Positions 11,886 to 21,808 of a DNA stretch of 64,000 bases are shown here, piece after piece. The position numbers and the translations under genes are program-made. Position 1 is the stretch's first letter, and each line of letters begins with the position of its first letter. The DNA comes from Diphasiastrum complanatum (taxonomy: Eukaryota; Streptophyta; Lycopodiopsida; Lycopodiales; Lycopodiaceae), in contig CM055108.1 of NCBI GenBank assembly GCA_029204225.1, positions 19,286,279 to 19,350,278 of the forward strand, given 5' to 3'. Under the pieces are notes generated by a model that was given only the letters and a program-made list of their open reading frames with translations, made no database searches and had not been told where the DNA came from.

Positions 11886-12415
11886 CTCCCCCTTAATGTG
11901 GATCCTAAAAAAGTTTGATCTTTAGATTTAACATATCATTAAATTTGAGAAGTTGCTCCTTTGATAGAGCCTTTCTGAAGTAATTTGCTGCCATGTAGTT
12001 TTGTTCTGCAGAAAACCAGTTCTACTTCCTTGCTGTGCACTTTCTCTCTAAGGTAATGATACCTGATTTCTATATGTTTGCTTCGAGAGTAAAATCTCGG
12101 ATTGAGAGATAGTGCTATTGTGTTTTGATTGTCACAATAGATTGTTGTAGAAGTGGTTGTGCAAGGTTCAGGTCTACAAGCAGTTGGCTTAGCCAGATCG
12201 CCTCTTTGGTTACATTAGTGGCAGCAATGTATTCGGATTCCGTTGATGATAATGCAACTGAGGCTGTTCCATGAGATTGGGCCTTGGTTGTATAAGAATA
12301 CAAATCCAGAGGTTGGTTTTCTGGTGTCGACATCTCCTGCCCAATATGCATCTATGTAGGCTTGAAGGATGTTGGTAGTGTGGCAATCCATACTTTTCCA
12401 GCACATTGTTGAGAT
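11886..12415 (-). pseudogene. Copia RNase H remnant (minus strand)
   Basis: Broken frames give LQAYIDAYWAGDVDTRKPTS, then (after a shift) TASVALSSTESEYIAA and TKEAIWLSQLLVDL, then YCDNQNTIALSLNPRF and HIEIRYHYLREKV. This is the full Ty1/Copia RNase H in order, disrupted by at least two frameshifts or stops. The SSTESEYIAA motif is typical of the family. The segment ends at the polypurine tract of the minus-strand LTR. It is related to, but distinct from, the plus-strand RNase H at 8970. Confidence 0.88.
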
Positions 12416-12660
12416 ATCATTGCTGATTGATAAAGATCAATTTGCTAGGTCGATCTCATTGAATTTGAATTTTGAGACAATAGTGGACTGGACCCATGAA
12501 AATAGAGAGCTCCCCCTGTGGCATGCTATTGTGTACAAGGTCAAGCAAGCCCTTGGATGTATGAACTGAGTCTCAACTAAAGGGACTCCTAGCATGCTTG
12601 CTGATAATATAGCTTTCACATGGAAAAGTTGGCTTGCTGACTAAAGACAGGTCTTGTACT
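12416..12660. other. Copia spacer, no domain recognised
   Basis: The region between the pre-integrase and RNase H remnants, where integrase and reverse transcriptase should lie. Only about 250 bp remain and none of the expected motifs are visible, so the element has lost its central pol domains. Confidence 0.5.
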
Positions 12661-13200
12661 AAACTTTGCGCTCACATTTGCTGAATATTGTTGAAGTCAA
12701 GATGGCCAAGTTTGAAATGCCATAGCATATCAGTTGATTCAGAAGTGGTTGTGTGAAGATTTTGACTGTTACAAGAGCAGCAGTGGCTAAGTTTGTAAAG
12801 ATAGCCGCTTCTTCTTCTATAGGCTAGAACCTTCCGAGATTTTTCAAGAATTGTGCAGCCTTCTGTTTCAAATTCGACCCTCTGACCTGAATCGATGATT
12901 CTACTAACTGAGGGCAGATTCTTGGTCAGATTTGGAACGTGGAGAATGTTGGACAACAACTTGACTTCACCTCTTTTGAATTCAACTCTGACTGCTCCTT
13001 CACCTTCAATTGAATGTGATGAGTTGTCTCCAAGTTGCAAACTCGAGAGTGGGTGAATGACTTATAGTCCTTGAACCAATCGCGATGGTGAGTCATGTGT
13101 TGAGCTGCTCCGGAGTCTAGATACCAGGAATCGATATCTTGTTATTTTTCGACTTTGGTCATGAAAGCTGCTTTATCTTCCTTTTCTTGTTGTTGTTGAT
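12661..13200 (-). pseudogene. Copia protease and GAG-pre-integrase remnant (minus strand)
   Basis: From about 13150 the minus strand reads WYLDSGAAQHMTHHRDWF, the Copia aspartic protease active site (DSGA), then a shifted frame QLGDNSSHSIEGEGAVRVEF. A 122-codon frame (13040-12672) carries the protease C-terminus and pre-integrase domain: LLSNILHVPNLTKNL, SVSRIIDSGQRVEF, then MLWHFKLGHLDFNNIQQM, where the W.H..LGH pattern is clear. It lies between gag and the RNase H remnant in the correct order. A frameshift near 13040 and stops make it inactive. Confidence 0.88.
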
Positions 13201-13239
13201 TTGAGTGATTGGATGTAGCATTATGTGCTTGTTGTTGGA

Positions 13240-13915
13240 ACTGCTTCTTCTTTTCGTTGTTGTATTTGTTCAGCAGTCCTTGATTTTGTGGCCAGTCTTC
13301 TTACCATATCTATAGAAAAGTTTTTGCATTGGTTGGAATGATGAAGAGTTTGAATTCGATTCTGAACCAAAATTTGGTCCAGATTGCATGTTTCTCTTCT
13401 TGTCAGTAGAGCCTGACTTTGTAGATCTCTTGGATCTAAACTTCTGATTTTCTGAATACAAAGCTTGAGGATCCGATCCTAAGTCTGAGGAGGATGCTGA
13501 TCTTCTGATCTCCTCTTGTAGGAGCAACGAAATTACTCTTGATAGAGTGAGTTGCTCCTGGATAGAAATTGCCATTACCCAATTTTTGTAGGCTTCAGGT
13601 AAACTTGATAATAGATTCATGAGTGCATCGGAGTCTTCTATGACTGAGCCAGTTGCAGTCATCTGCTCCATAATATTTTTGAAGGTGTTGAGGTGGCTCA
13701 AAACACTATCTGCATCAGACATTCTGAGGGTAAAAATTTCTTCCTCAGATGAAGCTTGGAAATAACGTCCCTGATGTCGTAGAGAGTTGCTAGGATGTTC
13801 CATGCATCCTTAGTTGTTTGAGCAGCATGTATGTGGCTGATCTGAGTATCCTTGATGTTGAGGGTGATCGTGGCAAATGCTTTGCCATCTCTTAGTCTGC
13901 ACTTATACAAAATGC
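13240..13915 (-). pseudogene. Copia gag (UBN2 type) remnant with decayed zinc knuckle
   Basis: Two overlapping minus-strand frames (13955-13698 and 13803-13270) together carry a UBN2-type gag. The first has LRDGKAFATITLNIKD and TTKDAWNILATLYD. The second continues FTLRMSDADSVLSHLNTF, then LMNLLSSLPEAYKNWVMAIS. A frameshift near 13745 separates them. The C-terminal zinc knuckle is degenerate: in YRYGKKTGHKIKDC the first two Cys of CX2CX4HX4C are not Cys and spacing is altered. The gag start is missing; LTR-derived sequence abuts it directly. Confidence 0.88.
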
Positions 13916-13949
13916 GCAAATGAACAATGTAGTAGTGAGACAAATCTTT

Positions 13950-14905
13950 TTGCATATTTATTGGTCATTGATCTAGGGCCAGGTGAAACCAACTTTGGTT
14001 CTACGTTTGCTCATCTGATACCTACAGGAATCACAAACTTAAACAGCCACTTTATTTTAAGAACGTCTACAATGGGCTTCCGGCTGATTTCCAGCAAAGG
14101 GTAACCAATCCTGTCATAATTTTAAAGTTTCGATGTTAAGTTTAATAGCTTGAAGTCGTTGAAGACTTGGCCATCTTCAAGGATTTCCACAAAACTTTCA
14201 TTTAGAACAAGTCTGCAGAAATATATTACTTTTAAAACAGTCTGCAGAAATACAGTATGTTTTCAACAGCTTCGGCTTTTTCGCATTTCTCCGAAATGCA
14301 AAAACTTGCATAGTTCAAAAGTTTAAATGTTTTTTAACATACCTTTGGCTCTTTGTGAAAAATGCAAAGAGAGAGAAAATCTTGAAGGTCATCTATTTTC
14401 ATGCGTTAAACTGTTTTAAAGACATCATATTTTTGAGGGCACCTTCGGCCTTTTTGCAAAAAATGTGAAGAGAGACAGAAATCCCGAAGGTCATCTAAAA
14501 TAAACGAGAAACATTCCAGAGACGTCCTCGTCTGTGTCAATGATGCTGAATTCTTGACCGTATATACTATGTATATAGTTGTCACGAAAGCCATATACTT
14601 CCAAGTATAATGGCTTTCCTGATTAGGTGACAAGCATTCAATGTAATTAATACACTGAATCTATAAATAGATCATCCAAGCACAGATTAGGTGTTGCTCC
14701 ATCCATGAGATGCATTATTTGAGCCTCCGAATTACGCCGTCAATTTTTGGTTGTAATTGCTATTTGTATTGTGCTTCAGTGTAATATAACAGCAGCACAT
14801 TTTTATCTATGTACAACGTAGATGAATGCTTGTTGTAATTGAATGCACTTTCATTGTTGTTTGATCACGCTTGTTTACTCACTCTGATCAAAACATGGAC
14901 GTCTA
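13950..14905 (+). mobile_element. LTR-like repeat A (left copy, ~0.95 kb)
   Basis: This segment and 15220-16160 are direct repeats, alignable from ttgatctagggycaggtgaa to actctgatcaaaacatggac. Copy A has a TATA-like ctataaatagatc (14660-14672) and an untranslated, AT-rich body, as expected of an LTR U3/R/U5. Its left end truncates the 5' end of the minus-strand Copia element. Exact termini are uncertain: both copies share tggacgtcta past the likely CA end, and I could not identify a target-site duplication. Confidence 0.75.
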
Positions 14906-14920
14906 TGACACATTACTAGA

Positions 14921-15190
14921 AATAGACTTCAGAAGAAGATCTATCTTAGCCAGCAGACATATCTAAAAGGCATTTTAGAAAAGTTTCATATGTTCGATTG
15001 CAAACCAATTGATACTCCAATGGATCCAAATATAATATCGCCTAAACCTTCTTGTGCTGAGACTGATAGTCAAGTACTCGACTTAGTGAAGTACCCTTAT
15101 CATTCACCAATCGGATCTCTATTATATGCAATGTTGTGTACTAGACCAGATTTAGCATACACTGTTAGCACGTTGCCTCCTTGGCGAATG
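14921..15190 (+). pseudogene. Copia reverse-transcriptase C-terminal fragment between two LTR-like repeats
   Basis: Frames read KKIYLSQQTYLKGILEKFHM, DCKPIDTPMDPN, then YHSPIGSLLYAMLCTRPDLA and YTVS. This is the conserved tail of Copia RT (Q..Y...IL..F.M, TPM, IGSL.YA...TRPD.A). It is the only coding sequence left between the two LTR copies (about 315 bp), so the element kept its ends and lost nearly all of gag-pol. The 111-codon frame at 14990-15325 runs from this fragment into LTR copy B. Confidence 0.88.
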
Positions 15191-15219
15191 ATTAATTTCT
15201 ATTTCATGATTCTTCCTGC

Positions 15220-16160
15220 ATGTTTATTGATCATTGATCTAGGGTCAGGTGAAACTAACTTTGGTTCTATGTCTGCTCATCTAATACCTGTAGGAATCAC
15301 AAACTTATACAACCAATTTATTTGAAGAACGTCTACAACGGACTTCCGATTGATCTCCAACAAAGGGTAATCAATCCTGTCATAATTTTAAAGTTCAGAT
15401 GTTAAGTTTAATAATTTGAAGTTGTTGAAGACTTGGCCATCTTCAAGGACTCCCACAAAATTTGCATTTAGAACAAGTCTGCAGAAATATATTACTTTCT
15501 CAATAGTCTGCAGAAATACACTATGTTTTCAACAGTTTTGGCTTTTTCGCATTTTCTCGAAATGCACAAACTTGCATAGCTCAAAAGTTTAACTATTTTT
15601 TAACACACTTTCGACTCTTTGCGAAAAATACAAAGAGAGAGAAAATTCTGAAGGTCATCTATTTTCATGCATTAAACTGTTTTAAAGACATCACCATCTT
15701 TTTGAGGGCACCTTCGGCCTTTTTGCAAAAAATGCGAAGAGAGAGAGAGATATCCCGAAGGTCGTCTAAATAAACGAGGAATGTTCCAGGACATCCTCGT
15801 CCACGTCATTATTGACCGTATATACTATGTATAGTTGTCACGAAAGTCATATACTTCCAAGTACAACAACTTTTCTAATTAGGTGACAAGCATTCAATGT
15901 AATTAATACACGGATGAAATTTATAAATAGATCGTCCAAGCATAGATTAGGTGTTGCTCTGTCCATGAGACACATTATTTGAGCCTCTCAATTACGCCGC
16001 CAATTTTTGGTTGTAATTGCTATTTGTATTGTGCTTCAGTGTAATATAGCAACAACACATTTTTATCTGTGTACAACGTAGATGAATGCTTGATTAAATG
16101 CACTTTCATTGATGTTTGATCGCGCTTGTTTACTCACTCTGATCAAAACATGGACGTCTA
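15220..16160 (+). mobile_element. LTR-like repeat B (right copy, ~0.94 kb)
   Basis: Direct repeat of 13950-14905, with a TATA-like tttataaatagatcg near 15920 and the same terminal run actctgatcaaaacatggac. The copies differ by scattered substitutions and small indels (for example loss of gttgtaattga before gaatgcactttc in B), so insertion is not recent. Its right neighbour is non-coding sequence leading into a 21-bp minisatellite. Confidence 0.75.
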
Positions 16161-16322
16161 CAACTCCTCAACTTCTGATCAGACGATGGCCATCTTTGAC
16201 GCCTGAGGAACTCGCGATATCATACTGGTCTTCCATTTATTTCAGAACTATACTTCACGTTGAATCTGATTTCAGTAGTACCACATACAAACCATCTCTA
16301 ATCTCTTCGGTGGACTGTACTC

Positions 16323-16470
16323 TTGCGGTCTTGTAAGGCCATATTGCGGTCTTCTACGGCCATATTGCGATCTTCTACGGCCATATTACGGGCTTCTACG
16401 GCCATATTGTGGGCTTCTACGTCCATATTGCGGGCTTCTACATCCATATTGCGGACTACGGCCATACATT
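16323..16470. repeat. 21-bp minisatellite, ~7 copies (gcggtcttctacggccatat)
   Basis: Six 21-bp units and one shorter unit run head to tail. Variants differ mainly in gcggtc/gcgatc/acgggc and ggcc/gtcc/atcc. Single or double copies of the same unit recur at about 16750-16780, 16840-16930 and 17370-17460, each next to an (AT)n tract. Confidence 0.93.
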
Positions 16471-16739
16471 AGAGGAGTTCTAAATCCAAAAAAGACCCTT
16501 TGTAAATATTCTTTTTATACTTTTTCTCAATTTTTTCTTATACATGGACCAATCAAAATACTCAAATTTGAAATCTACGTAACGTAACTTTTTGAGTCCA
16601 CATTTTGATGTTACATGACATACTATTGAGCTACGATCAAATAGTTATGGCAAGTCAAAAGTATTAGTGTTATAATATTTTAATAATATAAACTACATCT
16701 TGCACGAATTTTTAAAGGGTCTTTTTAGAGCTCAAAACT

Positions 16740-16934
16740 CCTCTAATGTTGCGGTCTTCTACGTCCATATTGCGGACTTCATATATATATATATATATAT
16801 ATATATTATGTATTGTATATACATATATATATCACATAATATTGCGGTCTTCTACGGACATAATGCGGTCTTCTATTGCCATATTGCGATCTTATGTGAC
16901 CTAGTTGCGGTCCTCTGTGGCTCTATTGCGGGCA

Positions 16935-17008
<74 letters not shown>

Positions 17009-17111
17009 CTATTACATACATAATATATATTTGTTACTGAACAAATAATCAATATATAATATATATTTGTTACTGAACAAATAATCAATATATATATTAT
17101 GTATGTAATAG

Positions 17112-17151
<40 letters not shown>

Positions 17152-17463
17152 CATATATATATCACATAATATTATTAAATATATATATAAACGTAGTGGC
17201 GTACTGTCCTTTGCGAGTGCGTACTGTCCTTTTTATATATTATATTTATTTAGATATAATGCATAATATATAGTATATAGTATATAAACCCTCTATGGTT
17301 TAGGCCTCTAAGCCGAGTTCAAGTTAAAAAGGATAGTATGCACTCGCAAAGGTAAGGAATGCGGCCTTATTCGGTCTATTACGACCATATTGCAGTCTTC
17401 TACTTCCATATTGCGATCTTATGTGGCCTTGTTGCGGTCCTTTGTGGCTCTATTGCGGGCATA

Positions 17464-17504
<41 letters not shown>

Positions 17505-17530
17505 ATAATACTATAAGATATATATAAAAA
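16740..17530. repeat. Compound block: 21-bp units alternating with (AT)n tracts
   Basis: AT tracts lie at about 16781-16806, 16938-17004, 17118-17145 and 17465-17501. Between them are 21-bp-type units and two longer shared phrases: a near-identical block ending tggctctattgcgggcata at about 16917 and 17440, and catatatatatcacataat at about 16821 and 17152. The arrangement looks like repeated duplication of a unit plus AT tract. ORFs across it are Tyr/Ile repeat artefacts. Confidence 0.88.
17005..17115. repeat. Perfect 25-bp inverted repeat around two 36-bp tandem units
   Basis: The arms 17005-17029 and 17091-17115 are exact reverse complements (left arm begins aatactattacatacataat). The loop holds two copies, 36 bp apart, of a phrase containing ttgttactgaacaaataatc. 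AT tracts outside the arms extend possible pairing further. Confidence 0.92.
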
Positions 17531-17538
17531 ATGTCTCG

Positions 17539-17564
17539 GAACCTCCCGCCACGTCGGGAGGTTC
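17539..17564. repeat. GC-rich palindrome, copy 1
   Basis: gaacctcccg and cgggaggttc form a perfect 10-bp inverted repeat around ccacgt. It lies just after an (AT)n tract and the leader aaaaaatgtctcg. Related copies lie at 18115, 19226 and 19390. Confidence 0.9.
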
Positions 17565-17799
17565 TGCGTTGGTTTTATATACAAAGGAATCGGCCACAGG
17601 GTCGCATCCGCAACTGCAACCACACCGCAAAGGGCCAACATGCGGTTCATAACGATTGCTAGTCTCAAAGGAAGGAAATCGCAACTTACAAAATCCTAAG
17701 TTCAAACCTGCGACGACTCACGGGTCATTGGACCGCAGAATACCACAACCGTAGTTCATGCAGTTCTAGCAAAAAGCATCACAGGTCCTGCCATGCGGT

Positions 17800-17930
17800 C
17801 TCCACGAGGCATCATAAGAAACCGCAAGGTCATAACATGCAATTTGCACGACTCAGCCGAAGACAACCGCAAGGTCAAGGTTTGGACGACTCAGTCGCAG
17901 ACAATAGCAACCGCAAGATTGCGGTCCCCT
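17800..17930. repeat. Two-copy repeat of aaccgcaaggtca...acgactcag
   Basis: The phrase accgcaaggtca followed by ~20 bp and acgactcagycgmagacaa occurs twice (about 17822 and 17868), and a third partial copy (aaccgcaagattgcggtc) follows. No coding meaning recognised. Confidence 0.7.
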
Positions 17931-18114
17931 ACGACACGACAAAAAGAGGGCTTTCATGGCCGCCCTCATGACCTCCAATGAGTGTGATAACAATGAAACA
18001 CTCAGAACCTTGCAGTGTAGAATACCTGCAAAAAATACAGTTTAAATAGAATGTCAAATAAAACATCAAAATAATTTTCATGCAATGTATGATTGAGGGC
18101 CTAAAATTTAAACC

Positions 18115-18138
18115 CTCCTCCTGCCACGGCGGGAGGAG
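18115..18138. repeat. GC-rich palindrome, copy 2
   Basis: ctcctcctgcc pairs with ggcgggaggag (one G-T type mismatch) across a two-base centre. Same family as 17539, 19226 and 19390. Confidence 0.8.
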
Positions 18139-18404
18139 AAGCCAAATAAACAAATTGTATGTTTGTTGAGATTTTTATTTTATTAGTTTTTGTATGCTTT
18201 CAAGTTTTAAGATTTAGGAGTCCAGACCAAGACATAGTTAGGATCTTAATAGATAAGTATAGCAAGTTCAAAAACAATTATAAGAATTATACTAAGAATC
18301 ACAAGGATTAAGCTCAAGAGCTCAAGAAACAAGCTCAATAAACAAGCTCAAGTTCATGAGGAAGCTAGTTAGATTCATTATTTTCTTGCTATAGTTCTGC
18401 GACG

Positions 18405-18560
18405 TTCTATTTTGCTCTCAAAAAAAGAGACAAAAGATTGGATTAAATATATATTGAACTATGCCAGGTCATCGATCTGTGATTATTCTACTCTCAAAGA
18501 AAGAAACAAAGGATTGGAATAAATATATATAGAACCAAGCCAGGTCATCAATTCATGAAT
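18405..18560. repeat. ~80-bp tandem duplication
   Basis: Two diverged copies starting near 18405 and 18486 share ctctcaaa, agagacaaa, gattgga, aaatatatat and gccaggtcatc in order. Further right, tatatataaagagg near 18775 is a TATA-like box but no gene follows. Confidence 0.8.
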
Positions 18561-19125
18561 ATGTAGTTGCAAATCCAGTTTCAAATAATAACAAGGTTTG
18601 GATCAGTGACATGGCAAATACGAGTTTAAAAAACAAAGCATGTCTGGATAGTACACTTGGGACAGTAACTAGCCTAAACAATAAGTGAAAAAACATGGAT
18701 TGTTGAGGTGTCCTTAAAAAAGAGAAAAGAAACATTTTCACGCGGATTGATGACATGGACGAAGCTCAACGATAGTATATATAAAGAGGTTCTTGAAAAG
18801 TCAGGTCTCTATGGTCAGTCACATTCCAATTCAGAAGTAAGCTCAGTTTGGTCGCTCATACTCTATTACTAAAGTAAGTTACTTTTAGATATAATCTAGA
18901 TCATGTCTATTAGATTACATATATACTGTTATGTGAAATGTATTCGAAATTGTCAATTCAAATGGAAATTTATTTAATATGATGAACACATATATACGAT
19001 GCATATACATATATAAGATGCATGTATTTACAAGACAATGTATTGTATCTTTAAAATGAAATTTACATATATATATCAGTTGTATAAATATAAATATCTT
19101 AATGTAATACCCATCAATATGCAAT

Positions 19126-19190
<65 letters not shown>
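19126..19190. repeat. (CA)n microsatellite with CG interruption
   Basis: A cacgcgcgcgca segment is followed by about 24 uninterrupted CA repeats. The minus-strand frame that crosses it is a Val/Cys repeat artefact. Confidence 0.97.
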
Positions 19191-19193
<3 letters not shown>

Positions 19194-19225
19194 TAAATAC
19201 CTATATATTTGAAAATGTATTTCAT

Positions 19226-19249
19226 AACCTCCCATCGCGGCGGGAGGTT
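19226..19249. repeat. GC-rich palindrome, copy 3
   Basis: aacctccc and gggaggtt form 8-bp arms around atcgcggc. It is preceded by gaaaatgtatttcat, similar to the leader of copies 1 and 4. Confidence 0.88.
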
Positions 19250-19323
19250 TCTGGCAACAATTGTTAAATAGAATGTTTATATCACATATTTGTATACATA
19301 TATGTGATTTATCGCAGATATAT

Positions 19324-19327
<4 letters not shown>

Positions 19328-19365
<38 letters not shown>

Positions 19366-19447
19366 ATATGTTAAAAAATGTATCCTCAAAACCTCCCCCC
19401 GCGGCGGGAGGTTCTGAATTTTTTTTTAAATTATATATGTATATATG

Positions 19448-19478
<31 letters not shown>

Positions 19479-19520
19479 ATTTAAGAAACGTGGCCTCAGG
19501 GAGGTTCTGAATTTTTTTAA
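19328..19520. repeat. (AT)n tracts with GC-rich palindrome copy 4 and a half copy
   Basis: AT tracts at 19328-19362 and about 19447-19473 flank the palindrome at 19390-19413 (aacctccc, centre cccgcggc, gggaggtt). A half copy, gggaggttctgaatttttt, follows at 19499, with the same right flank as copy 4. Copy 4 and the half copy thus sit in a ~100-bp tandem duplication. Confidence 0.88.
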
Positions 19521-19539
19521 TTATATATGTATATATATT

Positions 19540-20550
19540 CTTTGTGAGGGCACCTCCTTTGATTTTAGATCACCTTTTGAGTTGTCATTGCCAAAAAATC
19601 CTAGAAATAGTGAATATTGCTTGTGATTATCTCCAACTTTAAAATGAAAAGTTCATGCTTGAAGGGGAAGTACCACATGTTGCTAAAATCAAAGACATAG
19701 AGCTTTTGATTATAGAGGAAGAATCCCAATCACTCTTTGCATTTATGATTGGCCCGCAGAGCAAGGTTGATGACCTATAGAGTAAGATGGCTAACTTGTG
19801 GAGCATTGGATGTAGCCCATAAACCCATGGGGAGATTTTTTGAGTCCCCCTCATGACCTTGATACTAGTTCAAGATGCATGACCTCCCTCCACCCCCTCT
19901 CTCCCTCCTTGATAAGCAAGTGTGGATAGAAGGCTCTCAACTAAGATATTTTCTAGGCCCTACAAAGTTTGTGAGTAGCATGGGTTGCCTAAGCATGGCT
20001 CCGTCTTAAGTTTAGACCCATGAAAACCCAAGGGGAGTAGCCACACTAGGAAATTTTGGAGGTTGTAAAACATGTTCTAAAAGCCTTTGGAATGAGGAAG
20101 ATGCAACGATCTTGGGTTACAAAAACTACTAGATAGTGAAGGTCTTGTCCCACATAAATCTCAGCCAAATTCTGAAGACCAAACATCTAGACAAGTCTTG
20201 TTGAAAGTTCCAATTTTAAAGAATTAAGAACAATATTGTTGAAAATGCTTGAATCAAGCCATGAAGCCCTAAGTTTGGAAGAGAGACCTCCAAGTACCCA
20301 GCTTGTGGGTCAAGATCGATGGAGGTAGCAGCATCTAGGCCCTTATGTTGAAGTCTTAGGCAAATGGTAGCCCAAGGAGCAAAGCTCAAGACTGACCTAC
20401 TTAACATCTAAGATAAGAAAAACATTTCCATAACATCTACTACACTATCAGTGAATTTCTTGAGCGTTGTTGTGACAAATCCACACAGTGCGTCGGCGTG
20501 AGAGAATTTGTGTCTCTCACAAATTAAAAGTTGTCTCGCTTACTAGCGGA
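19540..20550. other. No recognisable gene
   Basis: Non-repetitive sequence with short frames only (19639-19854 and 20216-20407, minus). I see no family motif, splice structure or transposon domain. Confidence 0.4.
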
Positions 20551-20553
20551 CCA

Positions 20554-21051
20554 AGAGGTGGAACCATGTGTGGTCCAATAGGAATTTGAGGTGTGCTTGA
20601 ATATAGTCCAATAGAATTAAGAGGTGCATGGATCAATGGTCCAATAGGATTAAGAGGTGGCAAAGTGTGATCCAATCATAGTTAAGCATAGTGGTAGCTC
20701 GTGGATCTACTAGTATCATTGTACTCCTCATTTGGATATAATTGATTTTGAGATTGAGTGAATTTTGAGTGTCATTGAATTTCTAGCTGTCTCTCTCTAC
20801 CGGAGAGCTCATGATGGTTTTTCTCTCTCTACCCGAGGAGAGCAGCTTGTTTTTACTTAGAATACTTTTGGAACACTTCCCACATGTATGAGTGAGAGTT
20901 GGAAGTGATTGAATGCATGTAGTAGTGTGTTTTTACCATAGAATCAAAGATAGATCTTGAATCTCAATCTAGTCTTGATCTTGGTGCATCTACACACCTT
21001 AGGAGATCACAAGTACATGTAGTGGACAATCCACACGTGTGAAATTCAACA
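20554..21051 (+). mobile_element. 5' LTR (left-truncated) of Copia element 1
   Basis: It ends at the primer-binding site. It carries internal near-repeats of gtccaatagaattaagaggt and two copies of ctctctctaccygagagc-like sequence (near 20791 and 20823). That signature is shared with the LTRs at 33627 and 56351 and links the three elements. Confidence 0.8.
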
Positions 21052-21064
21052 TGGTATCAGAGCC
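21052..21064 (+). other. Copia primer-binding site
   Basis: tggtatcagagcc follows the LTR end directly. It is complementary to the 3' end of initiator tRNA-Met. Confidence 0.9.
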
Positions 21065-21808
21065 TACCTAAGGTTACCATGAATTTTGATCCATTTGAGT
21101 GAAAACTACTCATCAATCTTGAGCTAGAAATTGTCAAGATCCATTTTCCTAGCTATCTTGTCCAATTTTGGACCAAAAGAGCTCAATAGGGCATTGATTG
21201 GGTCTGACTTGGTACTGTACAAAATCAGGTGCTTAGACACGTGTGAGGAACATCCAATTTCAGTTTGGGAGTTCTCTTTCATGTTTGATCCAAAAATCTT
21301 GCTAGATAGCTTGTTTTGAAGCTATTTTTGTTTTGTTTCTGATGCAATTAGTTTCATTCCATTTGGTTGAGCCAATCAAAAGTTATAAGCTTTTGAAGAG
21401 GGTTAGGTAGGGCACCTAGACCTGGGTGGACACATTTGGTTTGGTCAAGAGATTGCTTGTTCGATCCAAAATCACAGTTGAATGCTTACCAATCTCATCT
21501 ATATGTGATCTAGGCACTGTTTTGAGATCTTAGCCATTTTGTTTCATGCAATATCATTGTATTTGAGTCAAATTTGGTTTCTTAGTGTATTTCGCACGTG
21601 CTAAGAGTATTAGATCCTAACTTTACCCATAATCCATCATTTGATGTGAAGTAGATCTAGTTTTGGAGAGATTGAGATAGCTAGTGAGAATCATCTCACA
21701 GTTTGTTGCAAGATCTTGCATAGGAGATGATAGCACACCATTATTGGATCCTATAGTGAGAGAGAAGCAACATTTTTTGCTCATCACTTTTATTTATCTC
21801 CACTTTAC

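Noticed and set aside
16700-17154. Tyr/Ile-repeat ORFs on both strands
   Set aside because: They translate (AT)n tracts and carry no protein signal.
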